From: a virus
Length of the DNA: 20,431 nucleotides
Virus record (IMG/VR): IMGVR_UViG_3300025771_000254
Span: 1 to 20,431 of that record
Strand: one strand, 5' to 3'
Shown here: in pieces, positions 1 through 6,924 of the stretch
How the letters are laid out: every line of letters starts with the position of its first letter
Position numbering within the stretch: position 1 is the stretch's first letter
Position numbers and translations under genes: made by a program
The notes under the pieces: generated by a model
What the model saw: only the letters and a program-made list of their open reading frames with translations
Told to the model about the DNA's origin: nothing
The model's database searches: none

Positions 1-1
1 G

Positions 2-1222
2 ATCTTCGATCAGAGCACATCCGCCCCTGAGTCTGAGGTCAGCATTTCTGCTGTGGCAGATGCGGGGCGGTTGTTCTACCGCAAGGTTGCCCCCAGCGGT
101 ACGGCATCGGGTGTCTACGTCAAGGGTATCTACGGTGAGTGGTATGAGTTGGCCCGTAACATCGGTCCCCATCTGCCTATCGGTGCCGTCGTAGCGTGGC
201 CCTCTAAGGGGTCGCTCCCATCAGGCTTCATTGAGGCCAACGGACAGAGCCTGCTGACTACTGATTACCCAGCCCTGTTCGCCGCGTACGGCTACACCCA
301 CGGTGGTTCTGGCTCGTCGTTCAATGTTCCTAACCTGAACGGGAAGAGCCTCAAAGGCACTACGGATATCAACTTGGTCGGTACCCCAATAGGTAGCGAC
401 ACTACGACTCTGGATATCGATAATCTGCCTGCTCACAGCCACGGGCTGAACAACCATACCCACACGCTTTCACACACCCACTCCATCAACCATAGTCATA
501 CTGGTACGGCAGATACTGCACCAAACCACCAGCATAGGTATCAAGATGTTCAGCAGTTCAAGTCAGGCAGTAACGCTGGTACTAATAGTGGTTTTGGTGC
601 TAGAAGCATCGAGTATGGTAATACCGACCCTGCTGGGGCGCACAGCCATACGGTGAGTGTTGGTGCTCCTAGCCCAACTACGACCAGCAGCCAGTCAGCC
701 ACTACCACCAGCACTCCTAGTGTTGGTTCTACAACTGAGACCGGTTCTACCCAGTCATTTAGTAACGTCCCCGCATCTACGTATGTCCGCTGGATTATCC
801 GATCCGCGCATGGTGTGGAGGCCGACACGGTGGGCGGTACTTCACTTCTTGACGAGGCTCTTGAGGAGACTGTGACTCTGGAACTGGTGGGGTCGGGATC
901 GCTCCCTGCTAGTCAGGTTGGGGCGGCGGTGTTCCGTATGCCATATGGGGCGTTACTCACTGAGGTCCGTGCTGGCTTGAACTCTGGCAGCAACGCAACG
1001 TCGGCTATCAGTATCGATATCAACGAGTCCGGTAGCAGTATCCTCAGCACTCCGTTGACTATCGATGCTGGAGAGTCCAGTTCTACCTCGGCTGCTGCGG
1101 CGGCTGTCATATCAGACCCGGCCATCGCAGATGACGCACTGATCACAATTGATATCGATTCGGCAGACACAGGAGATAGCGGCCCCCTGACGGTGACCTT
1201 GTACTTCACTAGGGATGCCTGA
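2..1222 (+). CDS. Phage tail-collar fibre / receptor-binding protein (5' truncated)
   Basis: The reading frame is open from the left edge, so the N-terminus lies outside the window; a GTG at 53 is internal and not a convincing start. At about nt 170-365 is a phage tail collar domain: a 'GAVVAWPS' strand, 'LPSGFIEANGQSL', 'DYPALFAAYG' and 'SSFNVPNLNGKSL'. It is followed by 'NLPAHSHG' and a run of HxH motifs (NHTH, SHTH, NHSH, NHQH, then HSH) at nt 430-650. In T4 gp12 and gp37, HxH pairs bind metal ions inside trimeric fibre tips, so a trimeric metal-stabilised tip is likely. A Ser/Thr-rich stretch leads to 'WIIRSAHG', which often closes the collar fold. The last ~115 residues form a separate beta-rich domain I cannot name. 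Its stop overlaps the next ATG (TGATG). The gene lies just before the neck genes, so a neck or head fibre is an alternative to a tail fibre. Confidence 0.85.
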   Translation: MFDQSTSAPESEVSISAVADAGRLFYRKVAPSGTASGVYVKGIYGEWYELARNIGPHLPIGAVVAWPSKGSLPSGFIEANGQSLLTTDYPALFAAYGYTHGGSGSSFNVPNLNGKSLKGTTDINLVGTPIGSDTTTLDIDNLPAHSHGLNNHTHTLSHTHSINHSHTGTADTAPNHQHRYQDVQQFKSGSNAGTNSGFGARSIEYGNTDPAGAHSHTVSVGAPSPTTTSSQSATTTSTPSVGSTTETGSTQSFSNVPASTYVRWIIRSAHGVEADTVGGTSLLDEALEETVTLELVGSGSLPASQVGAAVFRMPYGALLTEVRAGLNSGSNATSAISIDINESGSSILSTPLTIDAGESSSTSAAAAAVISDPAIADDALITIDIDSADTGDSGPLTVTLYFTRDA

Positions 1223-2013
1223 TGGCTACTAAGGCTGAGATCGTTACTATTGCCCGCAACTATCTGCGAGACTTCAAGAAGCCGTTCCAGCAGACGTTCG
1301 TCCCCATGGGCATTACCTATGATTTGGGTAAGCCCAACGTGGAGGCTGACACACTCTGGGTGGCCTACACCCCGCAAGGTGGATCAACGTCCGCGTCAGT
1401 TGCGTACACGCTGGATGACCGTAACGGTTTGATACGGCTTGGTAGTGCTTTGCCGAACAACGCCACGCTTATGGTGGACGGCTACTACTACGAATGGCTG
1501 CTGCCGTCGGATCTGGATTTCTACGCCGATATGGCTATCAATCTCAACACGCACAATCTCAAGGTGCCGTTGGCGAACATGGCCCCCGCCGTTGCGGATG
1601 TCATAGGTATTCATACCCTCGTTCAGGCGTTGTGGGGGCTGCTTTCTGAGTACAGCCGCGACATCGATGTAATTACATCCGAGTCCGTCCATATTCAGTC
1701 ATCTCAGCGTTACCGCATGGTGTCCAGCCTGCTCGATTACTGGACCAACGAGTACAACCGCCGCGCTCAGGCCCTCAACATCGGGCTGGAGCGTCTGGAG
1801 GTCGTCAACCTCCGCCGCGTCAGCCGCACCACCAACCGTTTGGTGCCGCTCTACAAGCCTCGTGAGGTTGGCGATTACGGCCCCATCGAACGTATTTACC
1901 CCGAGATCGATGACGGTGTTATTGATATCGAGGAGTTGCCGGACGATATCCGTGAAGAGGTTTACGTTGACGGTGAGCCGCCGACCGGGTACCTGTCGAC
2001 TGGGTACTACTGA
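1222..2013 (+). CDS. Putative head-tail adaptor / neck protein
   Basis: A 263-residue protein whose ATG overlaps the upstream stop (TGATG), suggesting translational coupling. There is no signal peptide or membrane segment. The first ~95 residues look beta-rich ('LWVAYTPQ', 'VAYTLDDRNGLIRLG', 'LMVDGYYYEW'). Residues ~100-200 look helical ('SDLDFYADMAINLNTHNL', 'LVQALWGLLSEYSRDIDV', 'YRMVSSLLDYWTNEYNRRAQ'). The C-terminus is acidic and ends in a Gly/Tyr-rich tail. I do not recognise a named family with certainty. The helical core and its place as the first of four small genes ahead of the sheath fit the adaptor (Ad) position of the common adaptor, head-closure, neck, tail-completion order. That role is inference from gene order; a virion structural role is fairly safe. 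Confidence 0.55.
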   Translation: MATKAEIVTIARNYLRDFKKPFQQTFVPMGITYDLGKPNVEADTLWVAYTPQGGSTSASVAYTLDDRNGLIRLGSALPNNATLMVDGYYYEWLLPSDLDFYADMAINLNTHNLKVPLANMAPAVADVIGIHTLVQALWGLLSEYSRDIDVITSESVHIQSSQRYRMVSSLLDYWTNEYNRRAQALNIGLERLEVVNLRRVSRTTNRLVPLYKPREVGDYGPIERIYPEIDDGVIDIEELPDDIREEVYVDGEPPTGYLSTGYY

Positions 2014-2537
2014 TGGACCCCCGCCGAGAACTGAGCCTGATCAACAAGCACGTTCGCAGGCGTAACCGCGAAGCCGGGGAAACCGTTATCTGGTACCAGT
2101 TCCAGCCCCTTCAGGGCGGGTATAGCGTTTACGACGACGTGTACGACGAGGGCGTCCCCGGGTCGGGTGGTCGTAACTACAAGCCCGCTATCACGATTCC
2201 GACTATCTACATCGAAGAGGTAGAAGACACGTACCGTGCTATTGAGGACGGTCGTCAGCCCACGCAGAATCTGCGTACGACGATCCTCTACAAGGACGCC
2301 GTTTCTTGCGGTCTGGAAGGTGCTGACGAATATAACGCTCACCTCAATGATGTGCTGGAGTACGACGGTAGGTATTACAAGGTAAGCGACTATCGGGCTA
2401 GGGGCCGTATCCCTACGGAAGCGATCCTCGTGGTTCAGGCGTACGAGATCTTCTTGGATCAGGAGTTCCTGTTCGACAACGGCCCCCGAAATCCTCGTAC
2501 TTCAAGCCTTCCTTGGCCTACATCGTTTCCTAGTTAG
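2013..2537 (+). CDS. Putative head closure / neck protein
   Basis: A 174-residue soluble protein starting at an ATG that overlaps the previous stop (TGATG). The N-terminus is basic ('HVRRRNREAG'). The middle is rich in Tyr and Asp ('YSVYDDVYDEG', 'YIEEVEDTYRAIEDGRQ'), and the second half has a beta-rich stretch ('LNDVLEYDGRYYKVSDYRARG', 'VVQAYEIFLDQEFLFD'). Small beta-barrel proteins of about this size in this position are commonly head-closure proteins that seal the connector. I see no catalytic motif. Its place as the second neck gene, coupled to its upstream partner, supports the role, but no signature is decisive. It could instead be a tail-proximal connector component. Confidence 0.5.
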   Translation: MDPRRELSLINKHVRRRNREAGETVIWYQFQPLQGGYSVYDDVYDEGVPGSGGRNYKPAITIPTIYIEEVEDTYRAIEDGRQPTQNLRTTILYKDAVSCGLEGADEYNAHLNDVLEYDGRYYKVSDYRARGRIPTEAILVVQAYEIFLDQEFLFDNGPRNPRTSSLPWPTSFPS

Positions 2538-2550
2538 GTGTAGCATGGGG

Positions 2551-2576
2551 ATGTAGCCGATGCGCGTTGGCTACGT
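2551..2576 (+). other. Intergenic hairpin between neck genes
   Basis: In the 78-base gap between the second and third neck genes, ATGTAGCC (2551-2558) pairs with GGCTACGT (2569-2576) as 8 bp including one G-U pair, around a 10-base loop. No T-run follows, so this is not a standard intrinsic terminator. An RNA processing or stability element is possible. The next gene has its own GGAGGA ribosome site at about 2605-2610, outside the hairpin. Function is not established. Confidence 0.4.
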
Positions 2577-2615
2577 GTTACCGCTTCAAAACGCCTAGAA
2601 CCACGGAGGAAAGCC

Positions 2616-3017
2616 ATGGCGGCTTCTCAACCTGCTGCATCCTTTGGTTCTAGTAAGCCGTTTATATCGGGAGAGTTCTCTACCATCTCTGCCTCTGATG
2701 AGTTCTCGGACACCTTTATCGACGTGCTCATGGACCACATCGACGATCTGATGGTCGAAGCCACCGCAGAGTTCCAAGATGAGGCGTTATCTGATTCTGA
2801 TTGGAGCGTTTACGCTAGCGGTTTGGCAGTTGAGGCTGATGCCGGTGACATTCGTTTCTACTATTCGGGAGCGCAAGAAGATGAAGTGCTGGCGCTGGAG
2901 TTCGGCACCCCTGAGCAGCCTCCGTCTCCGCTTATCCGCGCAACTGCCGCTAATAAGGCCCGAGATATAGCCAAGGAGTTGAGCACGAGGATCGCTGTGG
3001 AGGTGCCGATTGCCTAA
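2616..3017 (+). CDS. Putative neck / minor tail protein (HK97 gp10-like)
   Basis: A 133-residue protein with GGAGGAAAGCC just before the ATG. After a Ser-rich N-terminus come an acidic helical stretch ('DTFIDVLMDHIDDLMVEA') and a short beta region. Residues ~92-125 read 'LALEFGTPEQPPSPLIRAT' followed by a helix. The Leu-Glu-Phe-Gly-Thr stretch followed by Pro-rich residues and 'PLIR' resembles the conserved C-terminal part of HK97 gp10-type neck proteins ('EFGT...PxPFLRPA'). Position between the head-closure candidate and the tail-terminator candidate fits the Ne1 slot of the neck module. It overlaps the next gene by 8 bases. The family call rests on one motif plus gene order. Confidence 0.55.
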   Translation: MAASQPAASFGSSKPFISGEFSTISASDEFSDTFIDVLMDHIDDLMVEATAEFQDEALSDSDWSVYASGLAVEADAGDIRFYYSGAQEDEVLALEFGTPEQPPSPLIRATAANKARDIAKELSTRIAVEVPIA

Positions 3018-3732
3018 TCCCGGCTTTACCCTTGCTGAGGACGCAGCGCTTAAACAGCGACTCGCCACTCTGTATGTATCCGATGATAGGGATATGCAGC
3101 GCCCCCTTCAGGTTTTCTTCCGGTACCCCGAAGCGGAGACTGAGAAGCACTACCCCTTTGCGACTATCGAATTACTCGATATCGCATATGCCCGGGATCG
3201 TCAAGAATCTGAGCGCAGGTACTACTACACCAACGTCGCTGGTGCTTCCGCGCCCCCTCTTTACTCCTCTAACGACTCGTCTAGCCTGACCTACTTTCCT
3301 TCTGAAATGAACGCTAGTGACATGCAGGAGTATTGGAGCGGGGACGAGACGTACCTTTACACAGACCAATTAGTGCCCGTCAACCTCATGTATCAGGTCA
3401 GCACTTATTGTCGGAGCCAGCGCCATGACAGGGAATTGACCGCTGCCCTGCTCCGTTACGTTTTCCCATTTCGACGGGGTTTCATTGAAATCCCCGAAGA
3501 CGGCACCATTAGGCGCTGCGATATACTAGACTGGCGGTCAGCAGATTTGCTAGATCAAGAATCTGGCTATAAAAAGCGTATATTCCGCAAGGTCGTAACA
3601 GTACAAATCAATGCAGAGATTCCGCAATCAGACTTGGTGTCTGTCAAGCGGGTCCTCTCGGTAAATGGCTCACTAGGTGACAACTACTCGGTTTCTGACG
3701 TTTTATCGACTTCTTTCTCGGAGGATTTCTAA
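3010..3732 (+). CDS. Putative tail terminator / tail completion protein
   Basis: A 240-residue protein starting at a TTG. A GGAGG at 2999-3003, six bases upstream, decides this start; no ATG or GTG gives a better one, and the frame overlaps the previous gene's stop by 8 bases. Features are 'HYPFATIELLDIAYARDR', 'LVPVNLMYQVSTYCRSQRHD' and 'LLRYVFPFRRGFIEIPEDG', then a C-terminal beta-rich part ('FRKVVTVQINAEIP'). Tail terminators cap tube and sheath at the neck and are typically encoded immediately before the sheath, as here. The stop codon directly abuts the sheath ATG, and the sheath SD lies inside this gene, so the two are probably coupled. The last ~80 codons look richer in A/T-ending codons than the sheath gene. 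There is no sequence-level proof of function. Confidence 0.6.
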   Translation: MPNPGFTLAEDAALKQRLATLYVSDDRDMQRPLQVFFRYPEAETEKHYPFATIELLDIAYARDRQESERRYYYTNVAGASAPPLYSSNDSSSLTYFPSEMNASDMQEYWSGDETYLYTDQLVPVNLMYQVSTYCRSQRHDRELTAALLRYVFPFRRGFIEIPEDGTIRRCDILDWRSADLLDQESGYKKRIFRKVVTVQINAEIPQSDLVSVKRVLSVNGSLGDNYSVSDVLSTSFSEDF

Positions 3733-5298
3733 ATGCCTACCTACTCAACTCCCGGTGTCTACGTCAATGAGGGCACCCTCGCCAGCCTGACCCCCTCCGT
3801 CGCTGGAGGCACCTCGGCTGTGTTCTTCGGCGCTGCGGAGCGCGGCCCCGAGACTGCGACCCTCGTTACCGATTGGGCTACCTACAAGCGCACGTACGGT
3901 GATCTCAAGAACGCCTACGACCTCGGCTACGCCGTCTACCACTTCTTCGCCAATGGTGGGCGTGCCTGCCATGTGGTCCGAGTTGTTGGAACCTACGACA
4001 GCGAGGGTGGCACCGCTGACTCGGTGACCCCCGATGCGGCTGCGTCGCTGGACGTTCCTTACTACCCGAACGGCTCGGGATCGGCTTCTGCCGCTCTCTT
4101 CGATGCCGAGGCTATCAGCAACGGTACGTGGGGCAACAGCCTTACGGTCACCATTGCTGCCGGTCTGGTTGACACCACCGCCTCGGCCCACGGTACCTTC
4201 ACCGTTGTCGTGAATCTCGGTGGTGTGGAAGTTGAGCGTTGGCCTGAGGTCACCCTTGATCCCGACGGCAACCGCTACGTCGCTACGGTCGTCAACACCT
4301 ACAGCAAGTACATCACGGTCAGCGGCGTCTCGACGACCTCTCCCGATGCCAGCCTCGCGTGGATTACCGAGGTTGACAATGTCGCCACCTTCTCGGGCGG
4401 TACTGAGGGAGTCGTCGGACCGCAGGACTTCGCTGGTGCCGCTGACAAGGTTGACCCGCTTCCGGGCAACCTGATCATGAACGCTGTTGGTCAGACCTCG
4501 ACCACGGCGCTTACTCCGATCATCAACAAGGCTGTGGCCCGTGGTGACTCGTTCGTCATCATCGACCCCGACAAGACCTCGGAGACGCTGAGCGATCTTC
4601 AGACGGTTGCGTCGAACTTCTCGGGTCTGTCGAACGGTGGCTACGCCGCCCACTACGCCCCGGCCCTCAAGATGGTTGATCCGGCTAAGACTGGTCCTGC
4701 CGCGATCCGCACCACCTACCCGGGTGGCGCTATCGCCGGTTTGATGGTCCGCACTGAGGTTCAGCGCTCCGTCGCTAAGGCCCCCGCTGGATACAACGCT
4801 GATATCCGTGGCGCTCTTGGTCTCGCCGTTCCGCTGTCTGATACCGATATCGGGACGCTGTACGACGGTAACCCGTACGTCAACTCGTTCAAGGCTGTGC
4901 CGGGAGCGGGCGTCGTGGTTTACGGTGCTCGTACGCTGGCCCGGGCTACCTCGGACAAGTTCATCCCGGTGCGCCGTACCCTGAACTACCTGAAGTACTC
5001 GCTCAAGCAGTTGACTGACTTCGCTGTCTTTGAGCCTAACGATGCGAACCTGTGGGCGCGTATCAACGTCGTTGTTTCCGGCTTCCTCTCGGAGTTCTAC
5101 CGCTCCGGCGGTCTGGTTGGGACCAACGCTTCGCAGGCTTTCTTCGTGGTCTGCGATTCCACCAACAACACCACGACGACTATCGATCAGGGCATCGTGA
5201 ACGTCGAGGTCGGTGTGGCGCTTCAGTACCCCGCCGAGTTCATTGTTATCAACCTCAGCCAGTGGACTGGCGGCAACAACGCCGTCGAGTCTCTCTGA
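3733..5298 (+). CDS. Contractile tail sheath protein
   Basis: A 521-residue protein with classic sheath signatures. The N-terminus 'YSTPGVYVNEG' matches the 'sPGVYv.E' start of the family. Then come 'AVFFGAAERGPETATLVTD', 'YKRTYGDL' and 'AVYHFFANGGRACHVVRVVG'. The C-terminal ~110 residues include 'INVVVSGFLSEFYRSGGLVG', 'QAFFVVCDSTNN' and 'VEVGVALQYPAEFIVINLSQ', the conserved domain that wraps the tube and forms the inter-subunit handshake. T4 gp18 is longer (659 residues); this size suits a sheath with few surface insertions. GGAGGA at 3720-3725 is the ribosome site and the ATG directly follows the upstream stop. Codons here are visibly biased to C/G endings compared with its neighbours, as expected for an abundant virion protein. 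This gene makes the phage a myovirus. Confidence 0.97.
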   Translation: MPTYSTPGVYVNEGTLASLTPSVAGGTSAVFFGAAERGPETATLVTDWATYKRTYGDLKNAYDLGYAVYHFFANGGRACHVVRVVGTYDSEGGTADSVTPDAAASLDVPYYPNGSGSASAALFDAEAISNGTWGNSLTVTIAAGLVDTTASAHGTFTVVVNLGGVEVERWPEVTLDPDGNRYVATVVNTYSKYITVSGVSTTSPDASLAWITEVDNVATFSGGTEGVVGPQDFAGAADKVDPLPGNLIMNAVGQTSTTALTPIINKAVARGDSFVIIDPDKTSETLSDLQTVASNFSGLSNGGYAAHYAPALKMVDPAKTGPAAIRTTYPGGAIAGLMVRTEVQRSVAKAPAGYNADIRGALGLAVPLSDTDIGTLYDGNPYVNSFKAVPGAGVVVYGARTLARATSDKFIPVRRTLNYLKYSLKQLTDFAVFEPNDANLWARINVVVSGFLSEFYRSGGLVGTNASQAFFVVCDSTNNTTTTIDQGIVNVEVGVALQYPAEFIVINLSQWTGGNNAVESL

Positions 5299-5319
5299 TA
5301 ATCCAAGGAGTAATATCCC

Positions 5320-5949
5320 ATGGCACGAGCAGCAGCAACCGACCCGCTTAGGAACTTTAAGTTTCAGGTCATTATCCAGCCTGAGTCGGGTTCCCGCCTC
5401 AATGACCTCATCGGCGCAAGCCTCCCCAAGTTGGGGTTCTCGGTGGTCTCTGGTCTGACTGTCCAGAATGAGATGATTGCCTACCGCGAGGGCGGCATGA
5501 ACACCCATCCGCATAAGATGGTTGGACAGTCTGACTACGGCCCCGTCACCCTTACCAAGGGTGTCTTTGCCGATCAGGATGCCCTCTACAAGTGGCAGCA
5601 GTTCATGCACTCGTGGGCGCAGGGTGGCCTCGATGACGAGGGTTCGCAGTCGGGCAGCAACGACTACCGGTGCGACGTTGTCGTCACCGTCCACGACCAT
5701 CCGGTGTCGGCGGGTTCTTACGCCCAGCCGGGGCGTTCCGAGAGCGATCCCACCCCCGCTGGTGCGATTAAGTTAGGCTACAAGTTGTTCAACTGCTGGC
5801 CCGCTTCGTTCTCGATGGGAGACCTCAATGCTGGTGACTCTTCGATCCTGATTCAGCAGATCGTGCTGAACCACGAGGGATTCGCTGTGCAGTGGGCCTC
5901 CTCGGCGGACGGCACGGTTGACCTGTCCTCGGTCAGCAACATTTCGTAA
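5320..5949 (+). CDS. Tail tube protein (T4 gp19-like)
   Basis: A 209-residue tube subunit with AAGGAG upstream at about 5305-5310. The N-terminus 'DPLRNFKFQVIIQP' followed by 'LGFSVVSGLTVQNEMIAYREGG' is the T4 gp19-type tube pattern ('DPyrnfrF.V.i...gf..vsGL..e.e...YREGG'). Next come 'HKMVGQSDYGPVTLTKGVF', 'YKWQQFMH' and, near the C-terminus, 'CWPASFSMGDLNAGDSSI' and 'IVLNHEGFAVQW'. It builds the inner tube of stacked hexamers that the sheath surrounds. T4 gp19 has 163 residues; the extra length lies mainly in an acidic Gly/Ser-rich insertion near residues 105-115 and another near 135-150. It lies 21 bases after the sheath gene and shares its codon bias. Confidence 0.95.
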   Translation: MARAAATDPLRNFKFQVIIQPESGSRLNDLIGASLPKLGFSVVSGLTVQNEMIAYREGGMNTHPHKMVGQSDYGPVTLTKGVFADQDALYKWQQFMHSWAQGGLDDEGSQSGSNDYRCDVVVTVHDHPVSAGSYAQPGRSESDPTPAGAIKLGYKLFNCWPASFSMGDLNAGDSSILIQQIVLNHEGFAVQWASSADGTVDLSSVSNIS

Positions 5950-5979
5950 CATATTTATCCACACAATTAGGAGTACAAC

Positions 5980-6780
5980 ATGAGCGAGCAGGCTGAAGCC
6001 GCACGTATCAACGAGGCCATCTCTGACCCGGTTCCTACCATGTCGGACGCCCCCAACACCGTCGTCGAACTTATGCGAGGTTTGTATGAGTCAAACGATG
6101 AGGGGGGCGTTTGGCATACTGAGGCCGAGATCCGAGAACTCAATGGCGAAGACGAGGAGTACCTTGCTTCGATTGAGAACAAGAAGGGACTTATGTACTC
6201 TGAGTACATGAGCGCCCTGCTCAGTCGAGCACTCCTCCGAGTCGGCGGTATTCAGGTCAACAACTCCACAAAGATTGTGGACAAGTTGATTCTGGGAGAT
6301 AGGGATTACCTGTATCTCCAGATTGTTCGGGCTACCTACGGCGACACCAGAATGATCAAGATCGCCTGCCCGCATTGTGGGATCATCAACGATGTTGAGT
6401 TGGAACTCGATAAGGATTTCCCAATTACGTACCCCGATTTTGATCTCCGAGACGGTATTAAGGTCGAAACTTCTAAGGGAAACATCGTTCTGCGTTTGCC
6501 TAATGGTGAGGACACGGTTGCCGCCCAGAAAGATGCCAAGACGGATGCCGAACTCAATACCATGATGCTGGCGAGGTGCTCAGTGTGGCCGGAGGGGCAG
6601 GCCCCCGAAAACCCGGTTCAGTGGGCACGTTCGTTGAACTTGGCTGACCGTAAGAAGTTGATCAATGCCCTTCTCTCTGTTGAGATCGGGCCGAAGATGG
6701 GGGAGGTGGATACTCAGTGTGCAAGTTGCGGCGAAGATATGCCAATTCTGCTCGACTGGGTCTCCCTTTTACTCAGTTAG
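5980..6780 (+). CDS. Tail assembly chaperone / T4 gp26-like baseplate hub assembly protein (0-frame product)
   Basis: A 266-residue protein with AGGAG upstream of the ATG. It has an acidic N-terminus ('VVELMRGLYESNDEGG', 'EIRELNGEDEEYLASIENKK') and a central region ('LLSRALLRVGGIQVN', 'LILGDRDYLYLQIVRATYGD'). Two Cys pairs, CPHC at residues 130-133 and CASC at 247-250, could together bind one zinc ion. 'CPHC' followed by 'VELELDKDFP' recalls T4-type baseplate gp26-like proteins, and the slot between tube and tape measure is where tail assembly chaperones are encoded. The product is probably made in two forms: termination at 6780, and a +1 frameshifted form extended to 6913 (separate entry). 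The exact family name is less certain than the chaperone-position argument. Confidence 0.75.
   Translation: MSEQAEAARINEAISDPVPTMSDAPNTVVELMRGLYESNDEGGVWHTEAEIRELNGEDEEYLASIENKKGLMYSEYMSALLSRALLRVGGIQVNNSTKIVDKLILGDRDYLYLQIVRATYGDTRMIKIACPHCGIINDVELELDKDFPITYPDFDLRDGIKVETSKGNIVLRLPNGEDTVAAQKDAKTDAELNTMMLARCSVWPEGQAPENPVQWARSLNLADRKKLINALLSVEIGPKMGEVDTQCASCGEDMPILLDWVSLLLS
6766..6769 (+). promoter_or_regulatory. Predicted +1 ribosomal frameshift site (CTT-T)
   Basis: Near the end of the chaperone gene the 0-frame codons are GTC TCC CTT TTA CTC AGT TAG. A P-site tRNA on CTT can slip one base forward to TTT, the same CTT-to-TTT slip used in bacterial prfB. The next 0-frame codon is TTA, which may be slow to decode. 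After slipping, the frame stays open for 47 codons to the stop at 6911-6913. A weak GGG lies a few bases upstream, but I see no strong stimulatory SD. Exact slip site is inferred. Confidence 0.5.
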
Positions 6781-6913
6781 TCTGAAACTTTTATACTGGG
6801 AATACGAAACAATAGCCACCGCATACAAAGGGTTTGGTCTACACGACATCAAATCAATGACCGTTCGCCAACGCGATTTCTGGTATCGTATGGCGAAGTG
6901 GCGTAATCAGTAG
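6770..6913 (+). CDS. Frameshifted C-terminal extension of the tail assembly chaperone
   Basis: In the +1 frame relative to the chaperone, a protein-like stretch runs from the predicted slip site to TAG at 6911-6913: 'LKLLYWEYETIATAYKGFGL' and 'HDIKSMTVRQRDFWYRMAKW'. It looks like a compact helical domain. From about 6722 up to the ATG near the middle of this stretch (in 'SMTV') there is no ATG, GTG or TTG in this frame, which argues that it is not a separate gene but the tail of a fused ~310-residue protein. Contractile and long-tailed phages often make such a short/long chaperone pair ahead of the tape measure. The alternative is independent initiation at GTG 6719, which has a purine-rich GGGAGG about ten bases upstream. 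The tape-measure SD begins two bases after the stop. Confidence 0.6.
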   Translation, partial: YSVSLKLLYWEYETIATAYKGFGLHDIKSMTVRQRDFWYRMAKWRNQ

Positions 6914-6924
6914 CGGAGGCGTGC

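Noticed and set aside
913-1377. 154-codon - strand frame across the fibre/adaptor junction
   Set aside because: No SD and no recognisable protein; overlaps two well-supported + strand genes.
3745-5700. 651-codon open frame on the - strand opposite sheath and tube
   Set aside because: It mirrors the strongly C/G-ending codons of sheath and tube, has Arg/Val-rich composition with no domain, and both + strand genes are certain.
5942-5953. 12-base match (TTTCGTAACATA) between the end of the tube gene and the promoter region at 14920
   Set aside because: Exact 12-base matches are expected several times by chance in 20 kb, and the first copy lacks a properly spaced promoter.
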